From Thermoanaerobacteraceae bacterium (GTDB taxonomy: Bacteria > Bacillota > JADQBR01): a DNA stretch of 64,000 bases. The position numbers were made by a program, and so were the translations under genes. The stretch spans positions 78,282-142,281 of the forward strand of contig JACDOG010000006.1 in the NCBI GenBank assembly GCA_017656305.1, written 5' to 3'. The notes below the pieces were generated by a model, which saw only the letters and a program-made list of their open reading frames with translations, was not told where the DNA came from and made no database searches. This document shows positions 1 through 8,961 of the stretch, in pieces (the first letter of the stretch is position 1; each line of letters begins with the position of its first letter).

Positions 1-891
1 CCGGCCGTTCAGGAAGCTATCAGGAAAGAGCTCGGTAAGGAACCCCATAAGGGAGTCAATCCGGACGAGGTTGTTGCCCTGGGTGCTGCCATTCAAGCCG
101 GAGTACTGGCCGGTGAAGTGAAAGACGTTTTGCTGCTGGACGTAACGCCGCTAACACTGGGTATTGAAACCCTGGGTGGCGTATTTACGCCGTTGATTGA
201 GCGCAATACCACTATTCCGACTTCCAAGAGCAAGATATTCTCCACTGCGGCAGACAATCAGACTACGGTTGATATTCACGTGCTGCAGGGCGAAAGAAAG
301 ATGGCCAGGGATAACAAGACTCTGGGCCGTTTCCAGTTGACCGGTATTCCGCCGGCACCGCGGGGAGTACCGCAAATTGAGGTTACTTTCGATATAGATG
401 CCAACGGTATCGTTCATGTAACTGCTAAGGACCTGGGAACCGGCAAATCCCAGGATATCACCATCAAGTCCTCCAGCGGTCTCAGTGACGAAGAAATCGA
501 ACGCATGGTCAAAGAAGCGGAGAAGTATGCTGAAGAGGATGAGAAGCGCAAGGAAAAAGCGGAGACCAAGAACAAGGCGGATTCCTTGTTGTATCAGTCT
601 GAGAGAACCCTCAAGGATCTGGGCGACAAGATAGATGCAGCGGACAAGGAAAACGTGGAAAAAGCCCAGAAAGAATTAAGAGAAGCTCTGGCTTCCGACA
701 ACGTGGAGGAAATCAAAGCCAAGATCGATGCTTTATCTGAAGCCCTGTTCAAGATATCGTCCAAGGTTTACGAGCAGGCGCAGGCCCAGACTGCAGGTCA
801 GCAGCAGGGAGAGGCAGCCGGCCAGCAGGATAAGGCGGATGACAACGTAGTTGACGCTGATTTCAAAGAAGTGGACAATGACGAGAAATAA
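1..891 (+). CDS. dnaK: Chaperone DnaK (Hsp70), C-terminal part
   Basis: The reading frame is open from base 1, so the gene starts upstream of the window. What is visible is the end of the ATPase domain ([15 protein letters not shown]), the DnaK linker ([16 protein letters not shown]), the substrate-binding beta domain and the helical lid, ending in a Gln/Ala/Asp-rich tail. DnaK is the cytosolic ATP-dependent Hsp70 that holds unfolded proteins and works with DnaJ and GrpE. DnaJ follows 95 bp downstream, the usual hrcA-grpE-dnaK-dnaJ order. About 296 residues are present, roughly half of a normal DnaK. Identification is secure. Confidence 0.98.
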   Translation, partial: PAVQEAIRKELGKEPHKGVNPDEVVALGAAIQAGVLAGEVKDVLLLDVTPLTLGIETLGGVFTPLIERNTTIPTSKSKIFSTAADNQTTVDIHVLQGERKMARDNKTLGRFQLTGIPPAPRGVPQIEVTFDIDANGIVHVTAKDLGTGKSQDITIKSSSGLSDEEIERMVKEAEKYAEEDEKRKEKAETKNKADSLLYQSERTLKDLGDKIDAADKENVEKAQKELREALASDNVEEIKAKIDALSEALFKISSKVYEQAQAQTAGQQQGEAAGQQDKADDNVVDADFKEVDNDEK

Positions 892-900
892 TTACTGAAA

Positions 901-926
901 TGGGGACAGGGGGCACCCTTGTCCCA
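901..926. repeat. Short palindromic hairpin (GGGGACA/TGTCCC type)
   Basis: TGGGGACAGGG (901-911) can pair with CCCTTGTCCCA (916-926) around a 4-nt loop. A second small inverted repeat, TTGGG (937-941) with CCCAA (953-957), follows, and both right arms contain TTTGTCCCA or CTTGTCCCA. No T-run follows, so a terminator is unlikely. It resembles the small REP-like palindromes scattered in many genomes; this may be an mRNA-stability element between dnaK and dnaJ. Confidence 0.45.
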
Positions 927-986
927 TTATTTCCGATTGGGAGAAGTTTTGTCCCAACTATGGCGTAAATGCAAGAGGGGGTTTCT

Positions 987-2123
987 ATGTCCAAAAGAGA
1001 TTACTACGAGGTGCTGGGTGTTTCTAGGGACGCCAGCCAGGAAGAAATAAAAAAAGCATATCGGAAATTGGCCCGCAAGTATCACCCCGACGTCAACCCC
1101 GGAGATAAAGAAGCGGAAAAGCGGTTTAAGGAAATCAAGGAAGCGTATGAGGTACTGTCCAACAGTGAAAAGAGGGCCCGTTACGACCAATTCGGTCATG
1201 CCGGTATGGGCGATGAAGGTGGTTTTGGCGGTTTTGGCGGCGCGCATGACTTTGGCGGCTTTGAAGATATCTTTGACATGTTTTTTGGTGGTGGCTTCGG
1301 CGGCAGCCGTGCGCAGCGGCACCAGGGACCGCAGCGGGGTGCTGATCTGAAGACCGAATTGGAGATAACCTTTGAAGAAGCCGCCTTCGGTGCGGAGAAG
1401 GAAATTACGGTGCCGCGTTTGGAAACCTGCCGCCAGTGCGGCGGCAGCGGCGCTCAGCCGGGTACCCATCCGGAAACATGTCCCGTTTGTCACGGTACCG
1501 GCCAGATCAGAATCAGCCCAAAAACCCCCTTTGGTATGTTTCAAACTGTTAAAACGTGCCATAACTGTCATGGTGAGGGAACGGTTATTAAGACGCCGTG
1601 CCGCGAGTGCGGCGGTAAAGGGCGTGTGCGCCGGGAAAGGAAGATTGAGGTTAAAGTGCCCCCGGGAGTGGACACAGGCTCGCGCTTGCGCGTGGCTGCC
1701 GGTGGTGAGAGTGGCATTAACGGTGGCCCGCCGGGAGACCTGTACGTGTTTATCAAGGTGAAACCGCACAGGCACTTTAAGCGGGACGGCAACAACGTGA
1801 TTTACGAGTTGCCCATCACGTTTACCCAGGCCGCCCTGGGCTGTGATATCGAGGTGCCCACACTGGACGGGAAAATTACCTTTACCATTCCTGAGGGTAC
1901 CCAGACGGGGACAACCTTCCGGCTCAGGGGAAAGGGAATTCCCAAGCTGCAGGGCTACGGTCGCGGTGACCAGCTTGTAAAGGTAGAGGTTATCACGCCT
2001 ACCAACCTGACGGAAAAGCAGAAGCAACTGTTGAGAGAGTTTGACAAAACCTGTACCAAGAAAAATCACCAGCCCAAGGAAAAAAGCTTCTTTAAAAAGG
2101 TTAAGGATGCCTTCATGGGATAA
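987..2123 (+). CDS. dnaJ: Chaperone DnaJ (Hsp40)
   Basis: Co-chaperone that delivers unfolded proteins to DnaK and stimulates its ATPase. The 378-residue protein has an N-terminal J domain with the HPD motif at residues 33-35. A Gly/Phe-rich stretch follows, then four CxxCxGxG zinc-binding motifs between about residues 147 and 212 ([32 protein letters not shown]), and the C-terminal substrate-binding domains. This is a complete type I DnaJ. The ATG at 987 is preferred over the in-frame ATG at 969 because AGAGGGGG lies just before it and the protein then begins [11 protein letters not shown], as is typical. Confidence 0.97.
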   Translation: MSKRDYYEVLGVSRDASQEEIKKAYRKLARKYHPDVNPGDKEAEKRFKEIKEAYEVLSNSEKRARYDQFGHAGMGDEGGFGGFGGAHDFGGFEDIFDMFFGGGFGGSRAQRHQGPQRGADLKTELEITFEEAAFGAEKEITVPRLETCRQCGGSGAQPGTHPETCPVCHGTGQIRISPKTPFGMFQTVKTCHNCHGEGTVIKTPCRECGGKGRVRRERKIEVKVPPGVDTGSRLRVAAGGESGINGGPPGDLYVFIKVKPHRHFKRDGNNVIYELPITFTQAALGCDIEVPTLDGKITFTIPEGTQTGTTFRLRGKGIPKLQGYGRGDQLVKVEVITPTNLTEKQKQLLREFDKTCTKKNHQPKEKSFFKKVKDAFMG

Positions 2124-2143
2124 TAAAAGAAAAGGAGTCTGCT

Positions 2144-3076
2144 ATGGAGTGGCAAGAAATTTCCGTTACCACAACTGAAACTGCCATGGAAGCGGTGGCC
2201 GACATCTTTTACAAGGTGGGAGCAGCCGGTGTCGTTATCGAAGACCCGCGGGTAATTGACGCCTACCTGAAAGAAAAAAAGTGGGATTACTATGAGCTGC
2301 CGCTGGAAAGCCTGGAAGCAGAGTCTGTTGTGGTAAAAGGGTATTTGCCCGTTGACGAACGGCTGCCCAGGCTCCTGGCTACCATCAGGGAGTCTTTAGA
2401 TAAGCTGCAGCAGTATTTTGATGACTATCGGGCGGAAATTACCCTGGAAAAGGTCAGGGAACAGGACTGGGCAAATGCATGGAAAGCTTATTACAAACCA
2501 ATTAAAGTATCGGAGCGCATTGTTATCAAACCCACGTGGGAGCACTACCGGCCGGGAGAAGACGAGATAATTATTGAACTGGACCCGGGGATGGCCTTTG
2601 GCACTGGTACTCACCCCACCACCGTTATGTGCATTCGGGCTCTGGAAAAATACCTGGTTGAAGGCCAAAAGGTTATAGATGTGGGAACCGGTTCTGCCGT
2701 CCTGGCCATTACCGCTGCCAAACTTGGTGCCGGTCGGGTCCTGGCTTTGGATTTGGATCCCCTGGCGGTCAAGGTGGCAGCTTCCAATGTGGCTCTCAAT
2801 AAGGTCGATGATGTAGTCCGGGTATCACCGGGGAATCTCTTAATTGGTATTGAGGAACAAGCGGATTTGATTGTGGCCAACATTATTGCCGACATTATTT
2901 TGGATTTAAGTTCCCAGGTGCGGGAACACTTAACCGGTGGTGGGGTATTTATAGCATCGGGAATCATAGAACAGCGGTATGACGAAGTGCGAAACCATCT
3001 CCGAGCTTTGAAGTTGGACGTTTTGGAAACGCTAAATGAAGATGACTGGGTGGCCGTAGTAGCGCGAAAGGTGTGA
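2144..3076 (+). CDS. prmA: Ribosomal protein L11 methyltransferase
   Basis: Class I SAM-dependent methyltransferase expected to trimethylate ribosomal protein uL11 in the cytosol. The SAM-binding motif I reads VIDVGTGSAVLAI near residue 177 (most homologs have SG where this has SA). It is preceded by the family signature DPGMAFGTGTHPTT and followed by IVANIIADII, the motif IV region. Length (310 aa) is normal. An AAAAGGAG ribosome-binding site precedes the ATG. It lies 20 bp after dnaJ and 6 bp before rsmE, so the genes are probably cotranscribed. Confidence 0.95.
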   Translation: MEWQEISVTTTETAMEAVADIFYKVGAAGVVIEDPRVIDAYLKEKKWDYYELPLESLEAESVVVKGYLPVDERLPRLLATIRESLDKLQQYFDDYRAEITLEKVREQDWANAWKAYYKPIKVSERIVIKPTWEHYRPGEDEIIIELDPGMAFGTGTHPTTVMCIRALEKYLVEGQKVIDVGTGSAVLAITAAKLGAGRVLALDLDPLAVKVAASNVALNKVDDVVRVSPGNLLIGIEEQADLIVANIIADIILDLSSQVREHLTGGGVFIASGIIEQRYDEVRNHLRALKLDVLETLNEDDWVAVVARKV

Positions 3077-3082
3077 TCTGTC

Positions 3083-3835
3083 ATGCACCAGTTTTTTGTA
3101 CCGGAAGTGGGAAAAATCGGGGCCAGGATCAGGATAGCCGGTGAAGAAGCACACCACCTGGTAAATGTCCTGCGTTTGGAAACAGGTGACCTGGTAGCGA
3201 TTGCTGACAGCAGCGGCAAGCGCTTTTTGGCAGCCCTGGAGGAAATGACCAGGGAGGAAGTTACCGCTTATCTGGAACGGGAGTTGCCTTCCGGGGAGCC
3301 GCCGCTGAAATTAACCCTGCTGCAGGGAGTTGCCAAGGGCGATAAGTTTGATTTTATTATCCAGAAAACAACGGAACTGGGTATTAGCGCCATTATTCCC
3401 GTGCAGGCACAGCGTAGTGTGGCGAAAATCAAGCCGGAAAGAGCAGCCAAACGATTGCAGCGGTGGCAGCGCATAGCCAAGGAGGCAGCGAAACAGTGCG
3501 GCCGGGCCCGGGTTCCGGAAATAGAGGAGCCCGCTACCCTGGAGCGGGCATTACAGTCGTTACCCGGGGATACGTCTATCATGATTCCCTGGGAAGATGA
3601 AAAGACTGTTAGTATCGGTGAGGCATTGAGGAAACATGACTTTTCCCGTAATATTGCGCTGGTAATCGGCCCCGAAGGAGGGCTGACTGCTGAAGAGGTG
3701 GCACTGGCCGTGAGCTTTGGCGCCATCCCGGTAAGTCTGGGTCAGCGCATTTTGCGTACGGAAACGGCGGCAATTGCTGCCGTTGCCATAGTCATGTACC
3801 AACTGGGTGATTTGGGAGGACAAGCATGTGGTTAA
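3083..3835 (+). CDS. rsmE: 16S rRNA m3U1498 methyltransferase
   Basis: SPOUT-fold methyltransferase that methylates N3 of U1498 in 16S rRNA of the 30S subunit. The C-terminal knotted SAM-binding motif is clear: LVIGPEGGLT near residue 195 and LGQRILRTETAAIAA near the end. The N-terminal PUA-like domain (EEAHHLVNVLRLETGD) is also recognisable. At 250 aa it has family-typical length. Its end overlaps the start of mtaB by 8 bp, which suggests translational coupling. This prmA-rsmE-mtaB order is the same as in Bacillus. Confidence 0.95.
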   Translation: MHQFFVPEVGKIGARIRIAGEEAHHLVNVLRLETGDLVAIADSSGKRFLAALEEMTREEVTAYLERELPSGEPPLKLTLLQGVAKGDKFDFIIQKTTELGISAIIPVQAQRSVAKIKPERAAKRLQRWQRIAKEAAKQCGRARVPEIEEPATLERALQSLPGDTSIMIPWEDEKTVSIGEALRKHDFSRNIALVIGPEGGLTAEEVALAVSFGAIPVSLGQRILRTETAAIAAVAIVMYQLGDLGGQACG

Positions 3836-5141
3836 ACGGGCAGCTGTTTACACACTAGGCTGTAAGGTGAACCAGCATGAAGGAGAAGCGATCAAGCAGC
3901 TTTTTCGCGATGCCGGTTACGAGATTGTGCCTTTTAACGAATGTGCCGATGTTTATGTAATACATACGTGTACTGTTACTCACCTGGGAGATAGGAAGTC
4001 CCGGCAGATGATTCGCCGTGCCGTCCGGCGGAATGAGGAGGCCATTGTGGCGGTGACCGGCTGCTATGCCCAGACTTCTCCCGGTGAGATTTTGGATATT
4101 GACGGTGTTGACCTGGTTATCGGCACCAAGGAACGCAACCGTATTGTCGAACTGGTGGAACAAGCGCGCAAGGGAGTCGGGGTAAGCCGGGTGCACCCGA
4201 GAAAAGAGATCAATGAGTTTGAGGACCTGCCTTTTACGGAAACCTCCACGGTGCGGGCTTTTTTAAAAATTCAGGAGGGTTGCGACCAGTTTTGCACCTA
4301 CTGCATAGTGCCTTATGCCCGGGGGCCGGTGCGCAGCAGGCCGCTGGCGGAAACGGTTGCTGCCGTGAAGCAGCTGGTGCGCCGGGGGTACAAGGAGATT
4401 GTACTCACCGGCATTCATATCGGCGCTTACGGGCGGGACACCGGGGAGTATGACCTCAATACCCTGCTGCAGGAACTGGTGAAAGTGGCAGGGCTGCAGC
4501 GGTTGCGCGTTAGCTCTGTTGACCCCAACGAGATCACACCTGACCTGCTGGAGACACTTACCCGGGAATCGCTGATCTGCCCGCACTATCACATTCCCCT
4601 GCAGAGCGGTTCCGATACGGTGCTTAAGGCTATGCGCAGGCCTTACGATACTGAATTTTACCGGCGACTGGTCAGGGATATCCGGGCTGTGCGGCCGCAG
4701 GCCGCCATTACCACCGATGTCATGGTAGGATTTCCGGGCGAGACTGACGAACAGTTTCAGGAGACGGCGGCTTTTATTGAGGAAATAGGGTTTGCTGACC
4801 TCCACGTTTTTAAGTATTCTCCTCGAAAAGGAACTCCTGCAGCCCGGTTTCCCAACCAGGTAGATGCCCGGGTTAAAGAGGTGCGCAGCAAGACAATTAT
4901 AGAACTGGGGAAGAAGCTGTGGCGACAGTATGCGGAACAGTTTGTGGAACAGTCGGTAGAGGTGCTGGTGGAGCAGGAGAGCGACGACGGCTGGCGGGAG
5001 GGACACACGGGCAATTACCTGAAAGTGAGGTTTCAGGATGATGAGGAAAAGCTCCGTGGTGAGCTGGTAACTGTTATTCCCTATGGAGTAAATGACGGTT
5101 ATCTTTTAGCCCGGCGAAAGACCCTCTATGTCAAGAGGTAA
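3828..5141 (+). CDS. mtaB: tRNA t6A37 methylthiotransferase MtaB
   Basis: Radical-SAM enzyme that converts t6A37 to ms2t6A37 in tRNAs reading ANN codons. An N-terminal UPF0004 domain carries three cluster-binding cysteines (YTLGCKVNQ, VIHTCTVT, VTGCYAQ). The radical-SAM CxxxCxxC motif (CDQFCTYCIVPYARGP) is at about residue 150, and a C-terminal TRAM-like segment follows. I chose GTG at 3828 because GGGAGGA (3814-3820) sits 7 nt before it; a GTG at 3807 in the same frame has no such site. That gives 437 aa and an 8-bp overlap with rsmE. Confidence 0.95.
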   Translation: MVKRAAVYTLGCKVNQHEGEAIKQLFRDAGYEIVPFNECADVYVIHTCTVTHLGDRKSRQMIRRAVRRNEEAIVAVTGCYAQTSPGEILDIDGVDLVIGTKERNRIVELVEQARKGVGVSRVHPRKEINEFEDLPFTETSTVRAFLKIQEGCDQFCTYCIVPYARGPVRSRPLAETVAAVKQLVRRGYKEIVLTGIHIGAYGRDTGEYDLNTLLQELVKVAGLQRLRVSSVDPNEITPDLLETLTRESLICPHYHIPLQSGSDTVLKAMRRPYDTEFYRRLVRDIRAVRPQAAITTDVMVGFPGETDEQFQETAAFIEEIGFADLHVFKYSPRKGTPAARFPNQVDARVKEVRSKTIIELGKKLWRQYAEQFVEQSVEVLVEQESDDGWREGHTGNYLKVRFQDDEEKLRGELVTVIPYGVNDGYLLARRKTLYVKR

Positions 5142-5262
5142 AAGCTAAGCCATGAAGCTAATTTAGTGATGATGCTTTGTTACAAGTAAGCAGCAAATAT
5201 GTAATAACCTGGGAGATGGATGACAGCGGTGCTTGAAGCACGAGCCCTCTATTGACCATAAC

Positions 5263-5342
5263 CGACTACAGCTTTGTTTCGGGAAAGACAACTCTTTCGA
5301 AAGCAGTCGAACTGGCCAGGAGGTGAAAGTTTTTTCCCGAAA
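5263..5342 (+). other. Unexplained structured RNA-like region (possible pseudoknot)
   Basis: The 288-bp gap between mtaB and the HIT gene has no good ORF but strong base-pairing potential. CGAC (5263-5266) with GTCG (5306-5309) and GCTTT (5271-5275) with AAAGC (5300-5304) form one stem. Its loop holds TTTCGGGAAA (5277-5286), an exact complement of TTTCCCGAAA (5333-5342), so an H-type pseudoknot is possible. A smaller hairpin GTGCTtgaAGCAC lies just upstream (5230-5242), and AGAAGGggtttCCTTCT lies downstream near 5376. I do not recognise a named riboswitch class. Confidence 0.4.
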
Positions 5343-5429
5343 TATTTGCCTTTCTTAATTCACTACGGTGGCAAGAAGGGGTTTCCTTCTGCCTATAAAC
5401 TACTTTTAACAGATAAGGAGGTGTAAGTG

Positions 5430-5777
5430 ATGAGTGACTGCATTTTCTGTAAGATTGTCAACAAGGAAATCCCTGCAGAAATTGTTTACGAAGATGACCA
5501 GGTCATGGCTTTTAAGGACATCAACCCGGTTACTCCCGTACACATCCTGCTGATACCGAAGAAGCACATTAGCGACCTGACAGCCATTACGGAAGAGGAC
5601 AAGGAACTGATCGGCCAAATACACATTGCAGCTGTGAAAGTAGCGGAAAAAATGGGAGTAGCGGAAGATGGTTTCCGTTTGGTAAATAACTGTAAGGAGC
5701 ACGGGGGACAGGTGGTCTTTCACCTGCATTTTCACCTGCTGGGCGGAAAACACCTGGGCACCAAGCCTCCCGCGTAG
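5430..5777 (+). CDS. HIT family protein (histidine triad nucleotide-binding)
   Basis: Small purine-nucleotide phosphoramidase-type hydrolase of the HINT branch, cytosolic. The 115-aa sequence has the N-terminal zinc-site-like CIFCKIVNKEIP and the histidine triad HLHFHLL near residues 97-103, followed by GG. The substrate in the cell is not known for this branch. AAGGAGGTG precedes the start; ATG 5430 is preferred over GTG 5427 for spacing. It follows the structured leader region and precedes the rpsU promoter, so it may be transcribed alone or from the mtaB side. Confidence 0.93.
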   Translation: MSDCIFCKIVNKEIPAEIVYEDDQVMAFKDINPVTPVHILLIPKKHISDLTAITEEDKELIGQIHIAAVKVAEKMGVAEDGFRLVNNCKEHGGQVVFHLHFHLLGGKHLGTKPPA

Positions 5778-5778
5778 C

Positions 5779-5807
5779 TTGACGTACATTTGAGCCTGTA
5801 GTATAAT
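5779..5807 (+). promoter_or_regulatory. Sigma-A promoter for rpsU-yqeY
   Basis: TTGACG (5779-5784), a 17-bp spacer and TATAAT (5802-5807) form a near-consensus housekeeping promoter 75 bp upstream of rpsU. The transcript leader contains ACTCCCCGC (5842-5850), which can pair with the GCGG..GGAG part of the purine-rich ribosome-binding region. Confidence 0.85.
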
Positions 5808-5882
5808 ATTGCAATAGGTGTGAGTGTTAGAAAAGTTTGGCACTCCCCGCAAGCGCGTCGGTAGCGGAGGGAGGGAGAACGG

Positions 5883-6059
5883 TTGGGTGAAGTACGGGTT
5901 AGAAAGAACGAATCCCTGGACAGTGCTCTGAGACGCTTTAAAAAATCTTGCGCAAAATCTGGCGTACTGAAGGAAGCTCGTAGAAGAGAGCATTATGAAA
6001 AGCCCAGTGACAGGCGTAAGAAAAAAGAAGCGGCAAGAAAAAAACGCAAGTTCAGATAG
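5883..6059 (+). CDS. rpsU: 30S ribosomal protein bS21
   Basis: Small basic ribosomal protein of the 30S platform near the anti-Shine-Dalgarno end of 16S rRNA. Translation from TTG 5883 gives 58 residues beginning [20 protein letters not shown], followed by a Lys/Arg-rich helix ending KKRKFR, which matches bS21 over its full length. The purine-rich GGAGGGAGGGAG lies just before the TTG. yqeY follows 13 bp downstream, the arrangement seen in Bacillus. The weak TTG start together with a leader that can hide the ribosome-binding site suggests translational control. Confidence 0.95.
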   Translation: MGEVRVRKNESLDSALRRFKKSCAKSGVLKEARRREHYEKPSDRRKKKEAARKKRKFR

Positions 6060-6072
6060 GAGGGCGTAGGAT

Positions 6073-6522
6073 ATGGCCCTGCTGGAACAACTGCAAGCCG
6101 ATGTGAAGGCCGCCATGAAAGCCCGTGAAGCCGGAAAGTTACGGCTGCGAGTACTGCGCATGGTTATGGCGGCTGTTAAGAATAAGCAGATTGAAACAAA
6201 AAAGGAATTAACCGACGAGGATATTCTGGACGTAATTGCCAAGGAAGTGAAGACGCGTCGCGAGTCCCTGGCTGAATTTGAAAAGGCCGGGCGTGACAGC
6301 GAGGTTAAGCAGTTACGTCAGGAAATAGATATACTCTCGGAATATTTGCCTGAACAGTTAAGTGAAGAGGAACTGCGCCGGCTGGTAAAGGAAGTTATTG
6401 CCGAAGTTGGCGCTGACAGTATGAAGGATATGGGAAAGGTCATGGGAGCTATTATACCCAAAGTAAAGGGCAAGGCAGATGGCAAGCTGGTTAACCAAAT
6501 TGTTAGGGAAATTCTTTCATGA
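6073..6522 (+). CDS. yqeY: GatB/YqeY domain protein
   Basis: 149-residue protein made of the YqeY domain, an all-helical domain related to the C-terminal tRNA-binding part of GatB, the amidotransferase subunit. Family features visible here are MKAREAGKLRLRVLRMV near the N terminus, a central YLPEQLSEEEL and the C-terminal MGKVMGAIIPKVKGKADGKLVNQIVRE. The exact function is not established; association with tRNA metabolism is inferred from the domain. AGGAGGG precedes the ATG. It closes the rpsU operon, with a terminator starting 8 bp after the stop. Confidence 0.93.
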   Translation: MALLEQLQADVKAAMKAREAGKLRLRVLRMVMAAVKNKQIETKKELTDEDILDVIAKEVKTRRESLAEFEKAGRDSEVKQLRQEIDILSEYLPEQLSEEELRRLVKEVIAEVGADSMKDMGKVMGAIIPKVKGKADGKLVNQIVREILS

Positions 6523-6529
6523 TTCTTCA

Positions 6530-6562
6530 AGTCTGGCATAATTATTATGCTGGACTTTTTTA
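6530..6562 (+). terminator. Rho-independent terminator after yqeY
   Basis: AGTCTGGCATAA pairs with TTATGCTGGACT (12 bp including two G-T pairs, 3-nt loop) and is followed by a T-run. Confidence 0.85.
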
Positions 6563-6626
6563 TTATGATGTGTGGAACTTTTACCAGCAAATACGGGTCT
6601 ATTATTTATAACGAGGGGGTGAGTTG

Positions 6627-7925
6627 TTGAGAAGGTGGGTTTTGCTACTTTTACTTGCTCTTTTTATAATGCTTCCCGTCCTGCCGGTGCAGGCGGCTCA
6701 GGGCACTGTCTATGTAATTCCCGTCCATAGTGTGATTAGCGACGGGCTGGCGCAGCAGGTTGCGCGAGGCGTAAGGGAAGCGGAACAAATGGGTGCCCGG
6801 GCCATACTGCTGGAAATTGACACGCCCGGCGGTGCCATCAATGCTGCTATAAAAATCAGTAATATATTGACCGGTACCGGTCTGGATACCATCAGTTTTA
6901 TTAAAGGCGACGCGCTGTCTGCCGGGGCCTTGATTACCTTCTCCACTGATAGGATTGCCATGGCGCCGGGCAGTACCATAGGAGCGGCGGAGCCGCGCCG
7001 GGGTACGGAAAAGGCCGGTGAAAAAGTCGTGTCCGCCTGGACCGCCAAACTGCGTGATGTGGCAGAAATGCACGGGCGCGACGGGAATGTCGCTGCTGCC
7101 ATGAGCGATGCGGACATAGAGATTCCCGACCTGGTGGCAAAAGGAAAGCTGCTGACGTTGACTTCCAGGCAGGCTGTTGCCCTGGGAATGGCTGACACAA
7201 TCAAGAATAGCCGGGAGGAAGTGCTGGACTTTTTCGGTTACCCGGAGGCCCGGGTGGTTGTCCAGTCCGGGTCGGCAGCCGAGCAGCTGGCAAGATGGGT
7301 TACCCACCCGTTTGTCAGCCCGGTACTGTTAATGCTTGGCGTTGCCGGACTGGTGCTAGAACTGTTTACCGTCGGTTTTGGTATTGCCGGTTCCGTAGGG
7401 CTTCTGGCAATGGCCCTGTTTTTTGGCGGCCATTACCTGGCCGGGGTGTCCGGGTGGGAGGCAATTTTACTGTTTTTTGTGGGCATAATACTGGTAGCCC
7501 TGGAAGTACTGGTAATTCCCGGTTTTGGCATTGCGGGCATCGGCGGTCTGGCCCTGATGCTGTTGAGCATCATCCTGGCTTCTACCAATGTTACCCAGGC
7601 TTTTATTTCCCTACTGGTGGCCCTGCTCGGTACTGCGCTGCTGCTGTTAGTCAGCATACGCTTTTTACCCACCAGAACATGGTGGCGCAATCTAATTTTG
7701 GGGGAAAAACAGGACCGGGGTACGGGTTACTTGGCAACCAGCGAAAGCAATCGGCATTACCTGGGCAAGACGGGTACGGCACTAAGTCCGCTGCGGCCTT
7801 CCGGAACTGCGGAATTTGATGGCGAGCCGGTGGATGTAGTTTCCGACCAGGGGTATATCCCCCAAGGGACCCAGGTGAAAGTGGTCAAGGTAGAGGGCCG
7901 GCGTATCGTGGTCCGGAAGGTTTGA
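6627..7925 (+). CDS. NfeD family membrane serine protease (long form)
   Basis: Membrane protein combining an N-terminal signal/anchor, a ClpP-fold protease domain, a multi-helix membrane domain and a C-terminal soluble NfeD OB-fold. The protease part has LLEIDTPGGAINAA and the nucleophile region SAGALITFSTDRIAMAPGSTIG near residues 95-115. The membrane part spans about residues 225-345. Long-form NfeD proteases act with flotillin/stomatin partners, and floA follows 32 bp downstream, as in Bacillus yqeZ-floA. TTG 6627 is favoured over TTG 6624 for spacing to GAGGGGGTGAG. The natural substrate is unknown. Confidence 0.92.
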   Translation: MRRWVLLLLLALFIMLPVLPVQAAQGTVYVIPVHSVISDGLAQQVARGVREAEQMGARAILLEIDTPGGAINAAIKISNILTGTGLDTISFIKGDALSAGALITFSTDRIAMAPGSTIGAAEPRRGTEKAGEKVVSAWTAKLRDVAEMHGRDGNVAAAMSDADIEIPDLVAKGKLLTLTSRQAVALGMADTIKNSREEVLDFFGYPEARVVVQSGSAAEQLARWVTHPFVSPVLLMLGVAGLVLELFTVGFGIAGSVGLLAMALFFGGHYLAGVSGWEAILLFFVGIILVALEVLVIPGFGIAGIGGLALMLLSIILASTNVTQAFISLLVALLGTALLLLVSIRFLPTRTWWRNLILGEKQDRGTGYLATSESNRHYLGKTGTALSPLRPSGTAEFDGEPVDVVSDQGYIPQGTQVKVVKVEGRRIVVRKV

Positions 7926-7957
7926 TATCAGGATAAAAACTAGTGAGGAGGTAGCTA

Positions 7958-8950
7958 ATGATTACCGCATTAATTCCGTTAATGATTTTAGGTCTCATAA
8001 TACTGGGTGTTCTTTTGTTATTTGCCTTTATTCCCGTGGGGCTGTGGATATCTGCCCTGGCGTCCGGGGTCAAGGTTGGCTTGATAACTCTGGTCGGGAT
8101 GCGCCTGAGAAGGGTACCGCCGGCCAAGATCGTACACCCGCTGATTAAGGCGGTTAAGGCCGGGCTGGATTTGGACACGGCAAAACTGGAGGCGCACTAC
8201 CTTGCAGGCGGTAACGTTGACCGGGTGGTAGATGCGCTGATTGCCGCCGAGCGTGCCGGAATTGAACTGAGCTTTACCCGGGCTGCGGCCATTGACCTGG
8301 CCGGGCGGGACGTCAAGGAAGCGGTAACCGTATCCGTTACTCCGAAAGTTATTGAAACGCCGATAGTTGCAGCCATGGCCAAGGACGGCATTCAGGTCAA
8401 GGCAACCGCCCGGGTAACGGTACGGGCCAATATTGAACGTCTGGTGGGCGGCGCCGGCGAGGAAACCATTATCGCCCGGGTCGGTGAAGGCATCGTGACT
8501 ACCATCGGCAGCTCCGAAAGTCATAAGGAAGTGCTGGAAAACCCGGATAAAATTTCTCAAAACGTATTGGCCAAGGGACTGGATGCCGGAACTGCTTTTG
8601 AAATCCTGTCCATTGATATTGCCGATGTGGACGTAGGTAAGAATATCGGTGCACAACTGCAAATGGACCAGGCTGAGGCTGATAAGAACATTGCCCAGGC
8701 CAAGGCGGAAGAACGCCGTGCCATGGCCGTGGCCCGCGAGCAGGAAATGAGGGCCAAAGTACAGGAAATGCGTGCCAAAGTTGTGGAAGCGGAGGCTGAA
8801 GTACCCAAGGCAATGGCTGAAGCAATGCGGGCCGGGAATATGGGTGTCATGGATTATTTCAACATGAAAAATATCCAGGCAGATACGGGCATGCGCGATG
8901 CCATTTCCCAGTTAACGGGTAAAAAAGAAACTTCTGACGACCAGGAGTAG
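7958..8950 (+). CDS. floA: Flotillin-like protein FloA
   Basis: Membrane-associated SPFH-domain scaffold that organises lipid-raft-like membrane patches. The 330-aa protein has an N-terminal membrane hairpin (residues 1-45), the YqfA/FloA-specific segment [15 protein letters not shown], an SPFH core and a long Ala/Glu/Arg-rich coiled coil (about residues 225-300, with repeats such as [20 protein letters not shown]). It sits directly after the NfeD protease, its usual partner. GTGAGGAGG precedes the ATG. Confidence 0.95.
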   Translation: MITALIPLMILGLIILGVLLLFAFIPVGLWISALASGVKVGLITLVGMRLRRVPPAKIVHPLIKAVKAGLDLDTAKLEAHYLAGGNVDRVVDALIAAERAGIELSFTRAAAIDLAGRDVKEAVTVSVTPKVIETPIVAAMAKDGIQVKATARVTVRANIERLVGGAGEETIIARVGEGIVTTIGSSESHKEVLENPDKISQNVLAKGLDAGTAFEILSIDIADVDVGKNIGAQLQMDQAEADKNIAQAKAEERRAMAVAREQEMRAKVQEMRAKVVEAEAEVPKAMAEAMRAGNMGVMDYFNMKNIQADTGMRDAISQLTGKKETSDDQE

Positions 8951-8961
8951 GGGGCATTAAA

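Noticed and set aside
927..2069. 380-codon open frame on the reverse strand opposite dnaJ
   Set aside because: Antisense shadow of a clear DnaJ; Leu/Arg/Pro/His-rich composition, no ribosome-binding site and no domain.
4263..5006. 247-codon reverse-strand frame opposite mtaB
   Set aside because: Mirror of MtaB coding bias; no family features.
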